Assembly (NCBI GenBank): GCA_031554275.1
Contig: JAVBKB010000047.1
Coordinates: 1 to 17,016 of the forward strand
Reading direction: 5' to 3'
DNA from: JAVBKB01 sp031554275
GTDB taxonomy: Bacteria; Bacillota; Bacilli; JARBTR01
DNA length: 17,016 bases
Part shown: positions 1 through 8,213 of the stretch, in pieces
How positions within the stretch are numbered: the first letter of the stretch is position 1
Layout: the number at the start of each line of letters is the position of its first letter
The notes under the pieces: generated by a model
What the model was told of the DNA's origin: nothing
The model's database searches: none
The model's input: only the letters and a program-made list of their open reading frames with translations
Position numbers and translations under genes: made by a program

Positions 1-771
1 ACCTTCACCACGCGCTGATTCGCTCATTAATCGCAGTTTGTCATCCCCTGGGATTGCAGTTGGATGAATTTGTATGAACTCACCATTTGCGTATTTTGCA
101 CCAGTCATGTAGCAAATCGCAGCTGCTGAACCAGTATTAATCATCGAATTTGTTGACTTACCAAAAATCATCCCAGGTCCACCGGTTGCAATTATTACTG
201 CATCTGAACGGAAGACTTCTATCGCCATTGTGCTCAAATTCTGAGCAGTGATGCCACGGCAAATCCCTTCTTCATCTTTAATGATACCAACCATTTCCCA
301 ATTTTCGAATTTATTGATAAGACCCGCAGCTTCGTAGCGTCGAACCTGCTCATCTAATGCATATAGTAGCTGTTGACCAGTTGTTGCTCCAGCAAAAGCT
401 GTACGATGGTGTTGTGTACCGCCAAATCGTCTGAAATCAAGTAACCCTTCTGAAGTACGATTGAACATAACTCCCATCCGGTCAAGCATATGAATAATTG
501 ATGGTGCTGCCTCACACATTGCTTTAACTGGCGTTTGGTTTGCTAGAAAATCCCCACCATAAATAGAGTCTTCAAAATGGATTTCTGTAGAATCACCTTC
601 GCCTTTTGTATTAACGGCACCATTTATTCCACCTTGAGCACAAACCGAGTGCGACCGTTTCACTGGTACAACTGAGAAAATATCTGCTTTTTGACCTTTT
701 TCGGCTATTTTGATAGCTGCCATTAAACCTGCAAGTCCACCGCCGACTATGATTATTTTACCATTTGTCAA
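1..771 (-). CDS. sdhA: Succinate dehydrogenase flavoprotein subunit, partial (C-terminus beyond left edge)
   Basis: This is the catalytic subunit of respiratory complex II. It oxidises succinate to fumarate on a covalently bound FAD and passes electrons to SdhB and the membrane anchor. The 257 visible codons hold the N-terminal FAD-binding dinucleotide motif GGGLAG at about residues 10-15. The motif RSHSVCAQGG at about 39-48 contains the histidine (about 41) that carries FAD covalently in this family. HHRTAFAG and the substrate-site stretch ending SESARGEG lie at the cut edge. The start is TTG at 771, chosen because a strong AAGGAGG lies 9 bases upstream and the only nearby ATG (764) is out of frame. 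It sits 62 bp after sdhC, in the order sdhC-sdhA, so it is co-transcribed; sdhB is expected beyond the left edge. Identification is secure from the motifs; the missing part is just the window boundary. Confidence 0.97.
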   Translation of the reverse strand, partial: MTNGKIIIVGGGLAGLMAAIKIAEKGQKADIFSVVPVKRSHSVCAQGGINGAVNTKGEGDSTEIHFEDSIYGGDFLANQTPVKAMCEAAPSIIHMLDRMGVMFNRTSEGLLDFRRFGGTQHHRTAFAGATTGQQLLYALDEQVRRYEAAGLINKFENWEMVGIIKDEEGICRGITAQNLSTMAIEVFRSDAVIIATGGPGMIFGKSTNSMINTGSAAAICYMTGAKYANGEFIQIHPTAIPGDDKLRLMSESARGEG

Positions 772-833
772 ATTAATTCTCCTCCTTCATTCAGAATATT
801 GTATTCTTACACATTCATTCTCTAAAATTGCGA

Positions 834-1448
834 CTATCCCATTGTTGCAAAAGCAACAATTGTCCGAATCGAAATATATGCCAAAACCAAGAAAACCCCA
901 CTACAGAAATAGTTTGCAGCTTTTTGAGACTTAGGAGAAACAATCAAGCCCCAAGTAATTAAGAATGTGAACAAACCATTTGCAAAGTGAAATGCTACTG
1001 AAAGTGTTCCAATAACAAAGAAAATTATTGCTAGCGGATTATCTAAGATATCTACTACCATTTGAGCATTTGGATGGGTACCAAACATTGCTGCTATTCT
1101 CGTTCCCCATAGATGCCAAACAATGAATACAAAAGTAATAATCCCTGTTATGCGCTGCAAGAGAAACATCCAGTTTCGAAAATAGCTATATTTACTTGCA
1201 TTGTTCTTTGAAGTCAGTGCAATGTAGACTCCATAAACAGCATGAAAAAATAAAGGTATGAAAATGATACCTAATTCTAATGCATAACGAAATGGTAGAT
1301 TCTGCATCACTTCTCCAGCGGCATTAAATTGATCAGCACCTCCTGTAGCAAAATGGTTCACTATTAGGTGTTCAAACAAAAAGACTCCCAAAGGTAAGAC
1401 ACCTAATAAGGAGTGAACGCGTCTTGAAGCAAATCCTTTTTGTTTCAT
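834..1448 (-). CDS. sdhC: Succinate dehydrogenase cytochrome b558 subunit
   Basis: This is the di-heme membrane anchor of Bacillus-type complex II. It carries electrons from SdhAB to menaquinone through two b hemes. The 204-residue protein has five hydrophobic segments, and its length matches the family (about 202). The four axial histidines known from the B. subtilis protein have counterparts: H27 (in FLFEH), H69 (FFHAVYG), H112 (VWHLWGT) and H154 (AFHFANG). The open frame could extend to 1481, but ATG 1448 is preferred: AGAAGGAGAG lies 5 bases upstream, and it gives the usual family N-terminus RRVHSLLG. It is the first gene of an sdhC-sdhA(-sdhB) operon with a promoter at 1486-1514. yslB diverges from it, whereas in B. 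subtilis yslB points the same way. Confidence 0.96.
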   Translation of the reverse strand: MKQKGFASRRVHSLLGVLPLGVFLFEHLIVNHFATGGADQFNAAGEVMQNLPFRYALELGIIFIPLFFHAVYGVYIALTSKNNASKYSYFRNWMFLLQRITGIITFVFIVWHLWGTRIAAMFGTHPNAQMVVDILDNPLAIIFFVIGTLSVAFHFANGLFTFLITWGLIVSPKSQKAANYFCSGVFLVLAYISIRTIVAFATMG

Positions 1449-1485
1449 AGTTACTCTCCTTCTAATATATATTTTTTCCATTTAA

Positions 1486-1514
1486 ATTTTACCTTGCCTA
1501 ATCAACTTTCGCAA
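1486..1514 (-). promoter_or_regulatory. Probable sigma-A promoter of the sdh operon
   Basis: On the minus strand, TTGCGA (1509-1514, 4 of 6 to TTGACA) and TAAAAT (1486-1491, 5 of 6 to TATAAT) are separated by exactly 17 bases. Transcription would start about 30 bases before the sdhC ATG. No catabolite-response operator was recognised. Assignment is by consensus only. Confidence 0.6.
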
Positions 1515-1544
1515 CTTTATAATATGTAACGTTAGATGAACAAT

Positions 1545-1575
1545 TTGTGAAGTTTCAAAAGAATTAGAGTATAAT
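1545..1575 (+). promoter_or_regulatory. Possible promoter of yslB
   Basis: A perfect TATAAT -10 box lies at 1570-1575. The best -35 candidate is TTGTGA at 1545-1550, with a rather long 19-base spacer. It is divergent from, and only about 30 bp away from, the sdh promoter, so the two may interfere or share regulation. The -10 is convincing; the -35 is weak. Confidence 0.45.
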
Positions 1576-1614
1576 GATACTAATATCAAAGAATAGATGA
1601 AAGTGGTGTAAAGA

Positions 1615-2040
1615 TTGAGAGATACTGATTTTGAAGTTTCATACTTTGGAATAGAGATTTTAAGAGACAATTTGCTAACAAAAATTTTAGGTGAAGAAGG
1701 CGAAGGCATTCTTTATTGGGCTGGAAAGCAGCTTGCCCGAGAATACCCATTGGCTACAATCGAAGAGATCATTGAGTTTTTCAAAAAGGCTAGTTGGGGT
1801 AACCTGATTTTTTACAAGCAATCAAAAAAGAGAATGATTGTTTATTTAGATGGTGACATCGTCAAAACGAGAATGAAAAAATATGAAACTGCAAATTTTT
1901 CACTCGAATCGGGGTTTATTGCGCAACAGATCGAGCAACAAAAAGGACAAATCGCTGAATCGATGATTGAAATCATGCCCAAAAAAACGACCGTCATTTT
2001 CCGCGTGTTGTGGGATGATGAAACCATTATTGAGAATTAA
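1615..2040 (+). CDS. yslB: YslB-like DUF2507 protein
   Basis: A 141-residue soluble protein of the DUF2507 family, whose biochemical role is not established. The family pattern is visible: YWAGKQLAREYP at about residues 34-45, the ASWGNL turn at about 59-64, ESGFIAQQIEQQ at about 98-109, and a C-terminal strand ending FRVLWDD. The start codon is TTG at 1615, giving the N-terminus MRDTDF; the upstream ribosome-binding site is weak (GAAAGTGGTG at 1600-1609), so translation may be modest. In B. subtilis the gene sits between uvrC and sdhC in the same orientation. Here it has the same neighbours but is inverted, with its own -10 box and a terminator at 2050-2090. The only other option I see is an unnamed hypothetical; the family call is fairly firm. 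Confidence 0.85.
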   Translation: MRDTDFEVSYFGIEILRDNLLTKILGEEGEGILYWAGKQLAREYPLATIEEIIEFFKKASWGNLIFYKQSKKRMIVYLDGDIVKTRMKKYETANFSLESGFIAQQIEQQKGQIAESMIEIMPKKTTVIFRVLWDDETIIEN

Positions 2041-2049
2041 ACGAATTTA

Positions 2050-2090
2050 GAAACCTTGGCATTCTGTTGAAGAATCAAGGTTTCCTTTTC
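2050..2090 (+). terminator. Intrinsic terminator after yslB
   Basis: A 9-bp perfect stem, GAAACCTTG (2050-2058) with CAAGGTTTC (2076-2084), is continued by an inner ATTCT/AGAAT stem after a 2-base bulge and followed by CTTTTC. It starts 10 bases past the yslB stop. The T tract is short, so termination may be partial. Confidence 0.7.
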
Positions 2091-2125
2091 GTGTATTGAT
2101 CAGTTCGCAATTCCCACAGGTGTTA

Positions 2126-2164
2126 ATTAGCTAGCTGCCACACAAAGTTGATAAGCTAGCTAAT
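2126..2164. repeat. 11-bp perfect inverted repeat between yslB and uvrC
   Basis: ATTAGCTAGCT (2126-2136) and AGCTAGCTAAT (2154-2164) are exact reverse complements around a 17-base loop. Each arm also contains the self-palindrome AGCTAGCT. It starts just 7 bases downstream of the uvrC stop (minus strand), so it may be a 3'-end stem for uvrC. No T run follows on that strand, so a classical intrinsic terminator is not clear. Confidence 0.6.
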
Positions 2165-2170
2165 CACGAG

Positions 2171-3967
2171 TTATTCTGTTTCATCGGGTTTACTTGGCTC
2201 TTTTAATTGCTGCATAATCTCTGGGACAACGTTTTTTGGTATACCCAAGGATAGGAAATCATCTTCGCTTGCTTCACGCATTTTCTTAATTGATCCAAAG
2301 TGTTTCAGCAGCAATTTCTTCCTCTTTGCTCCAATTCCTGTGATTCGATCCAGAATTGATGAGAAAGTTGTCTTCCCGTGAATTTGTCGGTGGAAGGTGA
2401 TTGCAAAGCGATGTACCTCATCTTGAATTCTTTGTAGCAAGTAGAATTCTTGGCTATTTCTTTCAAGTTGTACAACAGAAAGAGGTTTCCCGTAAAGTAG
2501 TTGAGATGTCCGATGCTTATCATCCTTCACTAAACCAGCAATTGGGATGAATAGATTCAGTTCATCCTCTAACACCTCACGTACTGCTTCAATATGCCCT
2601 TTACCCCCGTCTATTAGGATTAAGTCTGGTAATGGTAGGGACTCTTTCAAAACACGCGTATAGCGCCGCCTAACCACCTCTCGCATAGAGTCATAATCAT
2701 TCGGTCCCACAACTGTTTTGATTTTGAACTTACGATACTCTTTCTTTTCAGGTCTACCATTAATGAAAACGACTAATGCGGAGACTGGATCAACTCCTTG
2801 AATGTTTGAATTATCAAACGCTTCAATCCTATCTGGAGTATAAATATTTAATTTTTTGCCTAAATTTTCAACTGCGTTTACTGTTCGTTCTAAGTCTCTT
2901 TCAACCAGTGAAAACTTCTCCTGCAAAGCGATTTCTGCGTTTTTTATCGATAGCTGTAGTAGATTTTTTTTGGCGCCTTGCTTCGGTTGAAATATTTTCA
3001 CATTAAGCAAGCCAAACGCAAGCTCACTGTCAACGCTACTTTGCAAAACGACTTCCTTCGGTTTAAAATGCTGTGGTTGTGCGTAGAACAATCCGAGAAA
3101 TGTTAGAAATTCATCATCTGGCTCCCCATAAATCGGGAACACGGAGACTTTTCTTTCGATTAATTTTCCTTGTCGAATAAAGAATACCTGGACACACATC
3201 CAACCCTTATCGTAAGCATAGCCAAACACATCACGATCAACTGTATCGTTCAGAGAAATCTGTTGACGCTCCATGATAGCATCAATCGCAATTAGTTGGT
3301 CACGATACTCTTTTGCTGCCTCAAAATCTAATCGTTCTGAAGCTATTTGCATTTTACCTGTGATCAATTCTTTTATTTCTTTAACATTGCCACGCAAAAA
3401 GCTTGTAACACTTTCACTCATTTCTTTATAAACATTTTCATCAATTTCCTTTTCACATGGTCCAAGACACTGTCCAATGTGGTAGTACAAGCAAAGCTTT
3501 TTCGGCATTACTTCACATTTTCTAAATGGATAGATTCGATCTAGAAGTCGTACCGTTTCGTTTGCTGCATAAGCATTTGGGTAGGGACCAAAATATTTTG
3601 CCTTGTCCTTCTTCACATCACGTGTAGTCGAAAGTACTGGGTGACGTTCACTTGAAATCTTGATAAAAGGGTAGCTTTTATCATCTTTTAAACGAATGTT
3701 ATATTTTGGGTAGTATTTTTGAATTAAATTCATTTCTAAGATAAGTGCTTCCATATTGGAAGAAGTAATAATATACTCAAAATCATCGATTTCGGCAACA
3801 AGATTCATTGTTTTGATATCATGCGCACCTGAAAAATAGGAACGGACACGATTTTTTAGAATCTTTGCCTTTCCTACATAAATTATCGTCCCATGTTTGT
3901 CTTTCATGAGATAGCAACCAGGGTCATCTGGTAATAATGCAAGTTTATTTTTAATAATATCCGTCAT
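2171..3967 (-). CDS. uvrC: UvrABC excinuclease subunit C
   Basis: UvrC is the dual endonuclease of nucleotide excision repair, cutting on both sides of a lesion marked by UvrA and UvrB. The 598 residues are full length for the family. In order: a GIY-YIG nuclease (about 12-92; GCYL at 17-20, IYVGKAK at 29-35, R40); a four-cysteine set C151, C159, C167, C171 resembling the cluster reported to bind iron-sulfur in other UvrC proteins; a UVR domain that contacts UvrB (about 197-231); the RNase H-like second nuclease (acid residues in EAFDNSN at 382-388 and LIDGGKG at 451-457, histidine in EVHRF at 517-521); and a C-terminal helix-hairpin-helix pair (about 535-590). The start is ATG 3967 with only a weak GAGG upstream. 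It stands alone between terminator-like elements, and I saw no clear LexA box. Confidence 0.98.
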   Translation of the reverse strand: MTDIIKNKLALLPDDPGCYLMKDKHGTIIYVGKAKILKNRVRSYFSGAHDIKTMNLVAEIDDFEYIITSSNMEALILEMNLIQKYYPKYNIRLKDDKSYPFIKISSERHPVLSTTRDVKKDKAKYFGPYPNAYAANETVRLLDRIYPFRKCEVMPKKLCLYYHIGQCLGPCEKEIDENVYKEMSESVTSFLRGNVKEIKELITGKMQIASERLDFEAAKEYRDQLIAIDAIMERQQISLNDTVDRDVFGYAYDKGWMCVQVFFIRQGKLIERKVSVFPIYGEPDDEFLTFLGLFYAQPQHFKPKEVVLQSSVDSELAFGLLNVKIFQPKQGAKKNLLQLSIKNAEIALQEKFSLVERDLERTVNAVENLGKKLNIYTPDRIEAFDNSNIQGVDPVSALVVFINGRPEKKEYRKFKIKTVVGPNDYDSMREVVRRRYTRVLKESLPLPDLILIDGGKGHIEAVREVLEDELNLFIPIAGLVKDDKHRTSQLLYGKPLSVVQLERNSQEFYLLQRIQDEVHRFAITFHRQIHGKTTFSSILDRITGIGAKRKKLLLKHFGSIKKMREASEDDFLSLGIPKNVVPEIMQQLKEPSKPDETE

Positions 3968-4072
3968 ATTGAATGCCTCGATTTGAAATTATGTAGTCCT
4001 ATCATAAACCATTTTCGTAGAAACGTGGTGAAAATGTCTTCACAGTGGCGATCAATAAAATGGAATAAGAAG

Positions 4073-4108
4073 AGCCGTCTATCTATTTTTCTCAATTGAT
4101 AGACGGCT
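4073..4108 (-). terminator. Intrinsic terminator of the mraZ-rsmH-ftsL-pbpB operon
   Basis: An 11-bp perfect stem, AGCCGTCTATC (4073-4083) with GATAGACGGCT (4098-4108), lies about 30 bases past the PBP stop. On the minus strand it is followed by CTTCTTATTCC and then more T; on the plus strand by TTATTTTAAAAT. It separates the division operon from uvrC and may work in both directions. Confidence 0.75.
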
Positions 4109-4137
4109 TATTTTAAAATAATTTAAATTGATGGTTG

Positions 4138-6315
4138 TTATTGTTCTGGTGGAGCTAGATTAACCTGCAGTTTCATTTCTGGCAAAATCCCAGTTCCACT
4201 CAATGGATTTTGTGTCGTCACAAATCCATTGCCTGTATAGTCTACCTGAATATGCATCAGTTGCTCCAAGCGCATTACATCACGATAGGACCAGCCCGTC
4301 AGATCTGGCAAGACTGCTGACCCCTCATTGACAATGATAATTCGATCACCTGCAAATACTTTTTCTCCAGCAAGTGGCAGTTGATTGAGGACCTTACCAT
4401 CCTTTGGACCAAGTATTACTGTTTGCAACTCAGGATGATCCTTCTTGAACGCATTTATGGCATCTGTACTTAGTTTAGAAAAGTCAGGTATGGTTGTGGA
4501 AGGCATTTGCGCACTGTCTTCTGGGTTGATACTAAGATACTTTAGTGTTTTATCCATAACAGCTTTAAAAATAAATGAAGTTGCTGCATTCCCGGGTTCT
4601 CCAGCAGGAATATTTGGCTGTTGCACAGCAATATACGTAATTATTTCAGGATTATCTGCAGGCGCCATTCCCAAGAAAGAAAAAATATGATTATTTCCGC
4701 CAGTTAAGTACCCACCACCAGCGGGATCTGGAATCTGCGCCGTTCCTGTCTTGCCTGCAATACTATATCCTTCAATTCGATACGATTTACCAGTAGCCTT
4801 ATCATTGGAGACGACTTGTTCTAGGCATTCTAACACCGTTTTAGCCGTTTCGGCTGTAATAGGTGTACCCACTACTTTCGTTTCATGATTATAGAGTACT
4901 TTCCCAGAATCATGATCTGTAATCTTTGCAACTACATAGGGTTGCACCATATTTCCTTCATTTGTAATCGCAGTAACACCTTGCACCTGTTGAATCGGTG
5001 TCACAGCAGTACCTTGCCCAAACATCGTGGTAACCTGCTCAGCTTTGTATTTGTACACAATCTTACTACTAGCTTCACCAAGTAAATCAATTCCAGTTGG
5101 TTCATCCAATCCGAATTTCGTCAAATACTCCCGCATCTTCTCAGGTCCAACCTTTTCCATACCCAATTTCGCAAAACCAACATTGGATGAATAAAGCACT
5201 GCTTGCATATAGTTTATGTTACCCCATCCAGATCCATTATGATCATGGATTACTTGATTGCCGACTTGATATGAGCCTGATAAATAAGTTTCCTCTTTAT
5301 TGAATACACCTTCATTAACAGCAGCAGCTAATGTGAATATTTTAAAAGTAGATCCAGGTTCAAAAGATTCTTCAATCGCCAAATTGTGCCAATTATTCTC
5401 TAGCCCTTCTTTTGTATTGAGATCAAATGAAGGTCGTTGTGACATTGCAATCACAGCACCTGTTTTGGCATCAACCACTATCCCGATCATCTTTACAGGC
5501 TGATACTTTTCATTTGCTGCAGCTAATGCTTCTTCAAGAAAAATCTGGATTTTTTTATCAATAGTTGTTTGAATATCGATACCGTTTTGTGGCTTGGAAA
5601 TTTCTGCTTCGCTATTTGGAAGTATTCTTCTCGCCTGATCGGTTTGATAAGATTTAAGTCCATCGATTCCTTTTAGCTGGTCATCGTATTTCTTTTCAAG
5701 TCCAACCATTCCAGTGATTAAAGATTTTTTCTTTTCCTCATCCCGCTCTGGTTGCACAAAACCGATTACATGTGAAGCAAATTCCCCGTTAGGATAGAAA
5801 CGCTTTGTTTCTGCTTGGAAGTTGATTCCAGGCAATTGTAGATCATCAATATTCTTCTTTGTGATACTAGAAATACCCTTACCAGCTGAACCGAATTCAA
5901 CTTGGTAGAGGGCTTTTTGATTTGGGTCATTATTCTTGGTTAAAGTCTTAAGGATTTCGCTTTCCGTTAAAGGAATATATTTCGCTAACTCCATAGCAGT
6001 CATTTCAGGGTTAAGTACATGACGTGGATTCTTAGGGTTTTCTGTTGCCTTTGGACTTAAAACAGCATACAAAGTGTAAGAAGTAGAATCATTTGCTAAG
6101 AGATTTCCGTTTCTATCGAGAATATTACCTCTGATGGCAGGAATCACTTCTGTCTGTGTATGTAGATTCGTCGCTCTAGCTAAAAGATTTTCACCCTTGG
6201 CTCTCCCAGTGAATTGTATCGTGAAAAATGTTACAATCAACCAGAGAAAAATGCCTACAAAAAGCAAAAACAGAACAATAGTTCCGAATTTTGCATTTTT
6301 ATTTTTTGAATTCAT
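4138..6315 (-). CDS. pbpB: Division transpeptidase, class B PBP with two PASTA domains (PBP2B/PBP1-like)
   Basis: This membrane-anchored D,D-transpeptidase cross-links septal peptidoglycan. With ATG 6315 it is 725 residues: one N-terminal membrane segment (about 12-35), the PBP dimerisation region (about 55-240), the transpeptidase (about 275-590) with active-site STFK (S322-K325), SSN (376-378) and KTG (522-524), then two PASTA repeats (about 607-665 and 667-722). Length and layout fit B. subtilis PbpB and S. aureus PBP1. Position directly after ftsL favours the vegetative division enzyme over the sporulation paralogue SpoVD. A GTG one codon earlier (6318) is an alternative start; ATG 6315 overlaps the ftsL TGA by one base, so translation is probably coupled. 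The operon ends here; spoVD and murE, which normally follow, are absent. Confidence 0.95.
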   Translation of the reverse strand: MNSKNKNAKFGTIVLFLLFVGIFLWLIVTFFTIQFTGRAKGENLLARATNLHTQTEVIPAIRGNILDRNGNLLANDSTSYTLYAVLSPKATENPKNPRHVLNPEMTAMELAKYIPLTESEILKTLTKNNDPNQKALYQVEFGSAGKGISSITKKNIDDLQLPGINFQAETKRFYPNGEFASHVIGFVQPERDEEKKKSLITGMVGLEKKYDDQLKGIDGLKSYQTDQARRILPNSEAEISKPQNGIDIQTTIDKKIQIFLEEALAAANEKYQPVKMIGIVVDAKTGAVIAMSQRPSFDLNTKEGLENNWHNLAIEESFEPGSTFKIFTLAAAVNEGVFNKEETYLSGSYQVGNQVIHDHNGSGWGNINYMQAVLYSSNVGFAKLGMEKVGPEKMREYLTKFGLDEPTGIDLLGEASSKIVYKYKAEQVTTMFGQGTAVTPIQQVQGVTAITNEGNMVQPYVVAKITDHDSGKVLYNHETKVVGTPITAETAKTVLECLEQVVSNDKATGKSYRIEGYSIAGKTGTAQIPDPAGGGYLTGGNNHIFSFLGMAPADNPEIITYIAVQQPNIPAGEPGNAATSFIFKAVMDKTLKYLSINPEDSAQMPSTTIPDFSKLSTDAINAFKKDHPELQTVILGPKDGKVLNQLPLAGEKVFAGDRIIIVNEGSAVLPDLTGWSYRDVMRLEQLMHIQVDYTGNGFVTTQNPLSGTGILPEMKLQVNLAPPEQ

Positions 6316-6683
6316 CACTTTTCAACTGCTTTCACATTTTTGTCATTCAATGTTAGTCCCTGTTGTTGTGCTTTTGCAATGATTATCTCTGGCATTGAAA
6401 GCACACTTACCTGATCTGCAAGGTCCTTATTTAATTTTGTTTGCAAATCAATTTCTTTTTGAAGCACAACATTTTTATTGTTGATTTCAAACAAAGCAGA
6501 TTGTGTTTTAATAATACTCACAGCAAAGTAAGCAATAATAATAACCATAAGTACAAATAAAAATTTTTCTTTAGCAGAGAACAACTGTCTTTTTTCTCTA
6601 GCAAGATGTCCTTGTCTATTTGTCTGTGATTTGTTTACTCTTTGTGCTTGTTCTTGTTGGTATTGTCTTGCTAGTGTTCCCAT
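6315..6683 (-). CDS. ftsL: Cell division protein FtsL
   Basis: FtsL is a small bitopic divisome protein that works with DivIC/FtsB and DivIB/FtsQ to activate the septal synthase. The 122 residues show a basic, glutamine-rich cytoplasmic tail (1-40, including REKRQ), one membrane helix (about 41-60, FLFVLMVIIIAYFAV), then an extracytoplasmic heptad-like coiled coil (about 65-100) and the short C-terminal segment typical of the family. AGGGAGG lies 9 bases upstream of ATG 6683. It begins 17 bases after rsmH and ends overlapping the PBP start. Sequence conservation in FtsL is low, so the call rests on topology, length and the rsmH-ftsL-pbpB context. Confidence 0.92.
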   Translation of the reverse strand: MGTLARQYQQEQAQRVNKSQTNRQGHLAREKRQLFSAKEKFLFVLMVIIIAYFAVSIIKTQSALFEINNKNVVLQKEIDLQTKLNKDLADQVSVLSMPEIIIAKAQQQGLTLNDKNVKAVEK

Positions 6684-6700
6684 TATCGGAAGCCTCCCTA

Positions 6701-7633
6701 CTATGTTCTCTCTGCAATTCTCAGCTTTGCTGATCTTGCTCTATTATTAACCTCTAACTCCTCCTCCGAAGGAAGAATTGGTTTTTTATTTACTAATTTC
6801 AATATTGGAATTGCGGTTTCCGGGATTACTGGTAACCCTCTTGGCAATTCAGCCATTTTTGAATTTTCTTTAAAAATATTTTTGCAAATGCGATCTTCAA
6901 GCGAATGAAACGTGATTACAGCAAGTCGACCCTGCTTATTAAGTAAATCGATTGCTTGAACTAACGATGTTTCAAAAACTCTTAATTCATCGTTCACAGC
7001 GATTCGAATTGCTTGAAACACCCTTTTCGCTGGGTGGCCACCAGTTCTCCGTGCTGGAGCTGGTATTGCATCTTTAATGATCTCAACTAATTCAAAGGTA
7101 GTTCTAATTGGCGCAATTTCTCTTGCTTGCTCAATCTTTCTAGCAATTTGTTTTGAAAACTTCTCTTCACTATAGCGAAAGAAAATTTTCACTAAGTCCT
7201 CATACCGCCATTCATTGACAACTTCAAACGCTGATAATGATGCGCTTTGATCCATTCTCATATCAAGTACAGCATCATGATGATAGCTGAAGCCTCGTTC
7301 TGGCGTATCAAGTTGTGGTGATGAAACACCCAAATCATAAAGGATGCCGTCAACTTGTCGAATCTCTAATTGGTGCAATTGCTCCTTGATATTAACAAAA
7401 TTACTTTTAACAAAAATGATGTTATCCGAGTAATCAGCTAATTTGACCCTAGCATTTTCAAGTGCTGAATCATCTTGATCAAAGACAATTAATTTCCCCA
7501 TAGAAGACAGCTGTGATACGATCTTTTCACTATGTCCAGCACCACCAAGCGTGCAATCAACATAAATTCCATCAGGTCGTATTTGTAACCCATTGGTTGC
7601 TTCTTCAAGTAGTACGGTTTGATGTGAAAACAT
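6701..7633 (-). CDS. rsmH: 16S rRNA (cytosine1402-N4)-methyltransferase
   Basis: RsmH (MraW) uses S-adenosylmethionine to methylate N4 of C1402 in the 16S rRNA decoding centre. The 310-residue protein carries the SAM-binding loop VDCTLGGAGHS (about 25-35), FDQDD (about 50-54), DLGVSSPQLD, DMRMDQ, the family signature PARRTGGHPAKRVFQAIRIA, and FHSLEDR. Length equals that of Bacillus orthologues. ATG 7633 is chosen over the upstream TTG 7648 because AGGTGA lies just 5' of it and the N-terminus MFSHQTVLL matches the family. It follows mraZ by 24 bp in the conserved dcw order. Confidence 0.97.
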   Translation of the reverse strand: MFSHQTVLLEEATNGLQIRPDGIYVDCTLGGAGHSEKIVSQLSSMGKLIVFDQDDSALENARVKLADYSDNIIFVKSNFVNIKEQLHQLEIRQVDGILYDLGVSSPQLDTPERGFSYHHDAVLDMRMDQSASLSAFEVVNEWRYEDLVKIFFRYSEEKFSKQIARKIEQAREIAPIRTTFELVEIIKDAIPAPARRTGGHPAKRVFQAIRIAVNDELRVFETSLVQAIDLLNKQGRLAVITFHSLEDRICKNIFKENSKMAELPRGLPVIPETAIPILKLVNKKPILPSEEELEVNNRARSAKLRIAERT

Positions 7634-7657
7634 TCTATCACCTAACAAGTAGTTTTT

Positions 7658-8083
7658 TTAAAATCCTTCTAATGTCTCAGCAAAGTCTTCAAAAGATTGC
7701 CCTGAAGTTTCAAGATATGGTTCCCAATTTGACTTGCTCCAAATCTCTATGCGACTTGATACACCAATCGTAACGCAATCTTTATCTAAACCAGCGTATT
7801 CCATTAAGGGTGCCGGAATATTAATACGTCCCTGTTTATCAAATTCACATTCAGATGCACCTGAGAAGAAAAATCTTGCTGCGGCACGTGTTTCTTTCTT
7901 CGAGAGAGGCCCAGGTTTCAATTGTTCCTCGATAAGCTTCCATTCATGTTGTGGGTAGCCATACAAACATTGATCCAAACCTCTTGTGATGACAAAGGAT
8001 TCGCCCAATAAATCTCGAAACTTTGATGGAACGATGAGTCTTCCTTTGATATCTAAACTGTGATGGTACTCCCCCATGAACAT
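7658..8083 (-). CDS. mraZ: Transcriptional regulator MraZ
   Basis: MraZ is the DNA-binding autoregulator at the head of the division and cell-wall cluster. It forms a ring whose subunits each present a SpoVT/AbrB-type fold. The 141 residues contain the two duplicated DxxxR motifs, DIKGR (11-15) and DKQGR (82-86), and the N-terminus MFMGEYHHSLD typical of the family. AGAGAGGTGAT precedes ATG 8083 at good spacing. First gene of mraZ-rsmH-ftsL-pbpB. About 110-155 bp upstream lie four boxes that look like its own binding sites (8193-8239), so autoregulation is visible in the sequence. Identification is firm. Confidence 0.97.
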   Translation of the reverse strand: MFMGEYHHSLDIKGRLIVPSKFRDLLGESFVITRGLDQCLYGYPQHEWKLIEEQLKPGPLSKKETRAAARFFFSGASECEFDKQGRINIPAPLMEYAGLDKDCVTIGVSSRIEIWSKSNWEPYLETSGQSFEDFAETLEGF

Positions 8084-8184
8084 TGCTTATCACCTCTCTT
8101 TTCAATAATTTTTTATAACCATTTTGTCTAATTACCAGTGCAAGCATGATTAAAGATTACACTATTCCTAATAATTCTAAATAA

Positions 8185-8213
8185 ATAATACACCACTTTC
8201 CTCCACAAGTCAC
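8185..8213 (-). promoter_or_regulatory. Probable sigma-A promoter of mraZ operon
   Basis: On the minus strand, GTGACT (8208-8213, 4 of 6) and TATTAT (8185-8190, 5 of 6) are separated by exactly 17 bases. Two MraZ-like boxes (8193-8199 and 8203-8209) fall inside the spacer and -35, so MraZ binding would block RNA polymerase. The transcript would have a leader of about 95 bases. Confidence 0.6.

Noticed and set aside
710..934. Plus-strand open frame over the sdhA/sdhC junction
   Set aside because: Antisense to sdhA and sdhC, low-complexity translation and no ribosome-binding site; a shadow of the real genes.
3968..4072. SOS (LexA) box or strong promoter for uvrC
   Set aside because: No GAACNNNNGTTC-type site found, and the best -10 candidates lack a matching -35 at proper spacing.
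4138..6315. SpoVD (sporulation-specific PBP) instead of the vegetative division PBP
   Set aside because: The gene directly follows ftsL and carries two PASTA repeats and 725 residues, as PbpB/PBP1 do; SpoVD would usually come after it with one PASTA domain.
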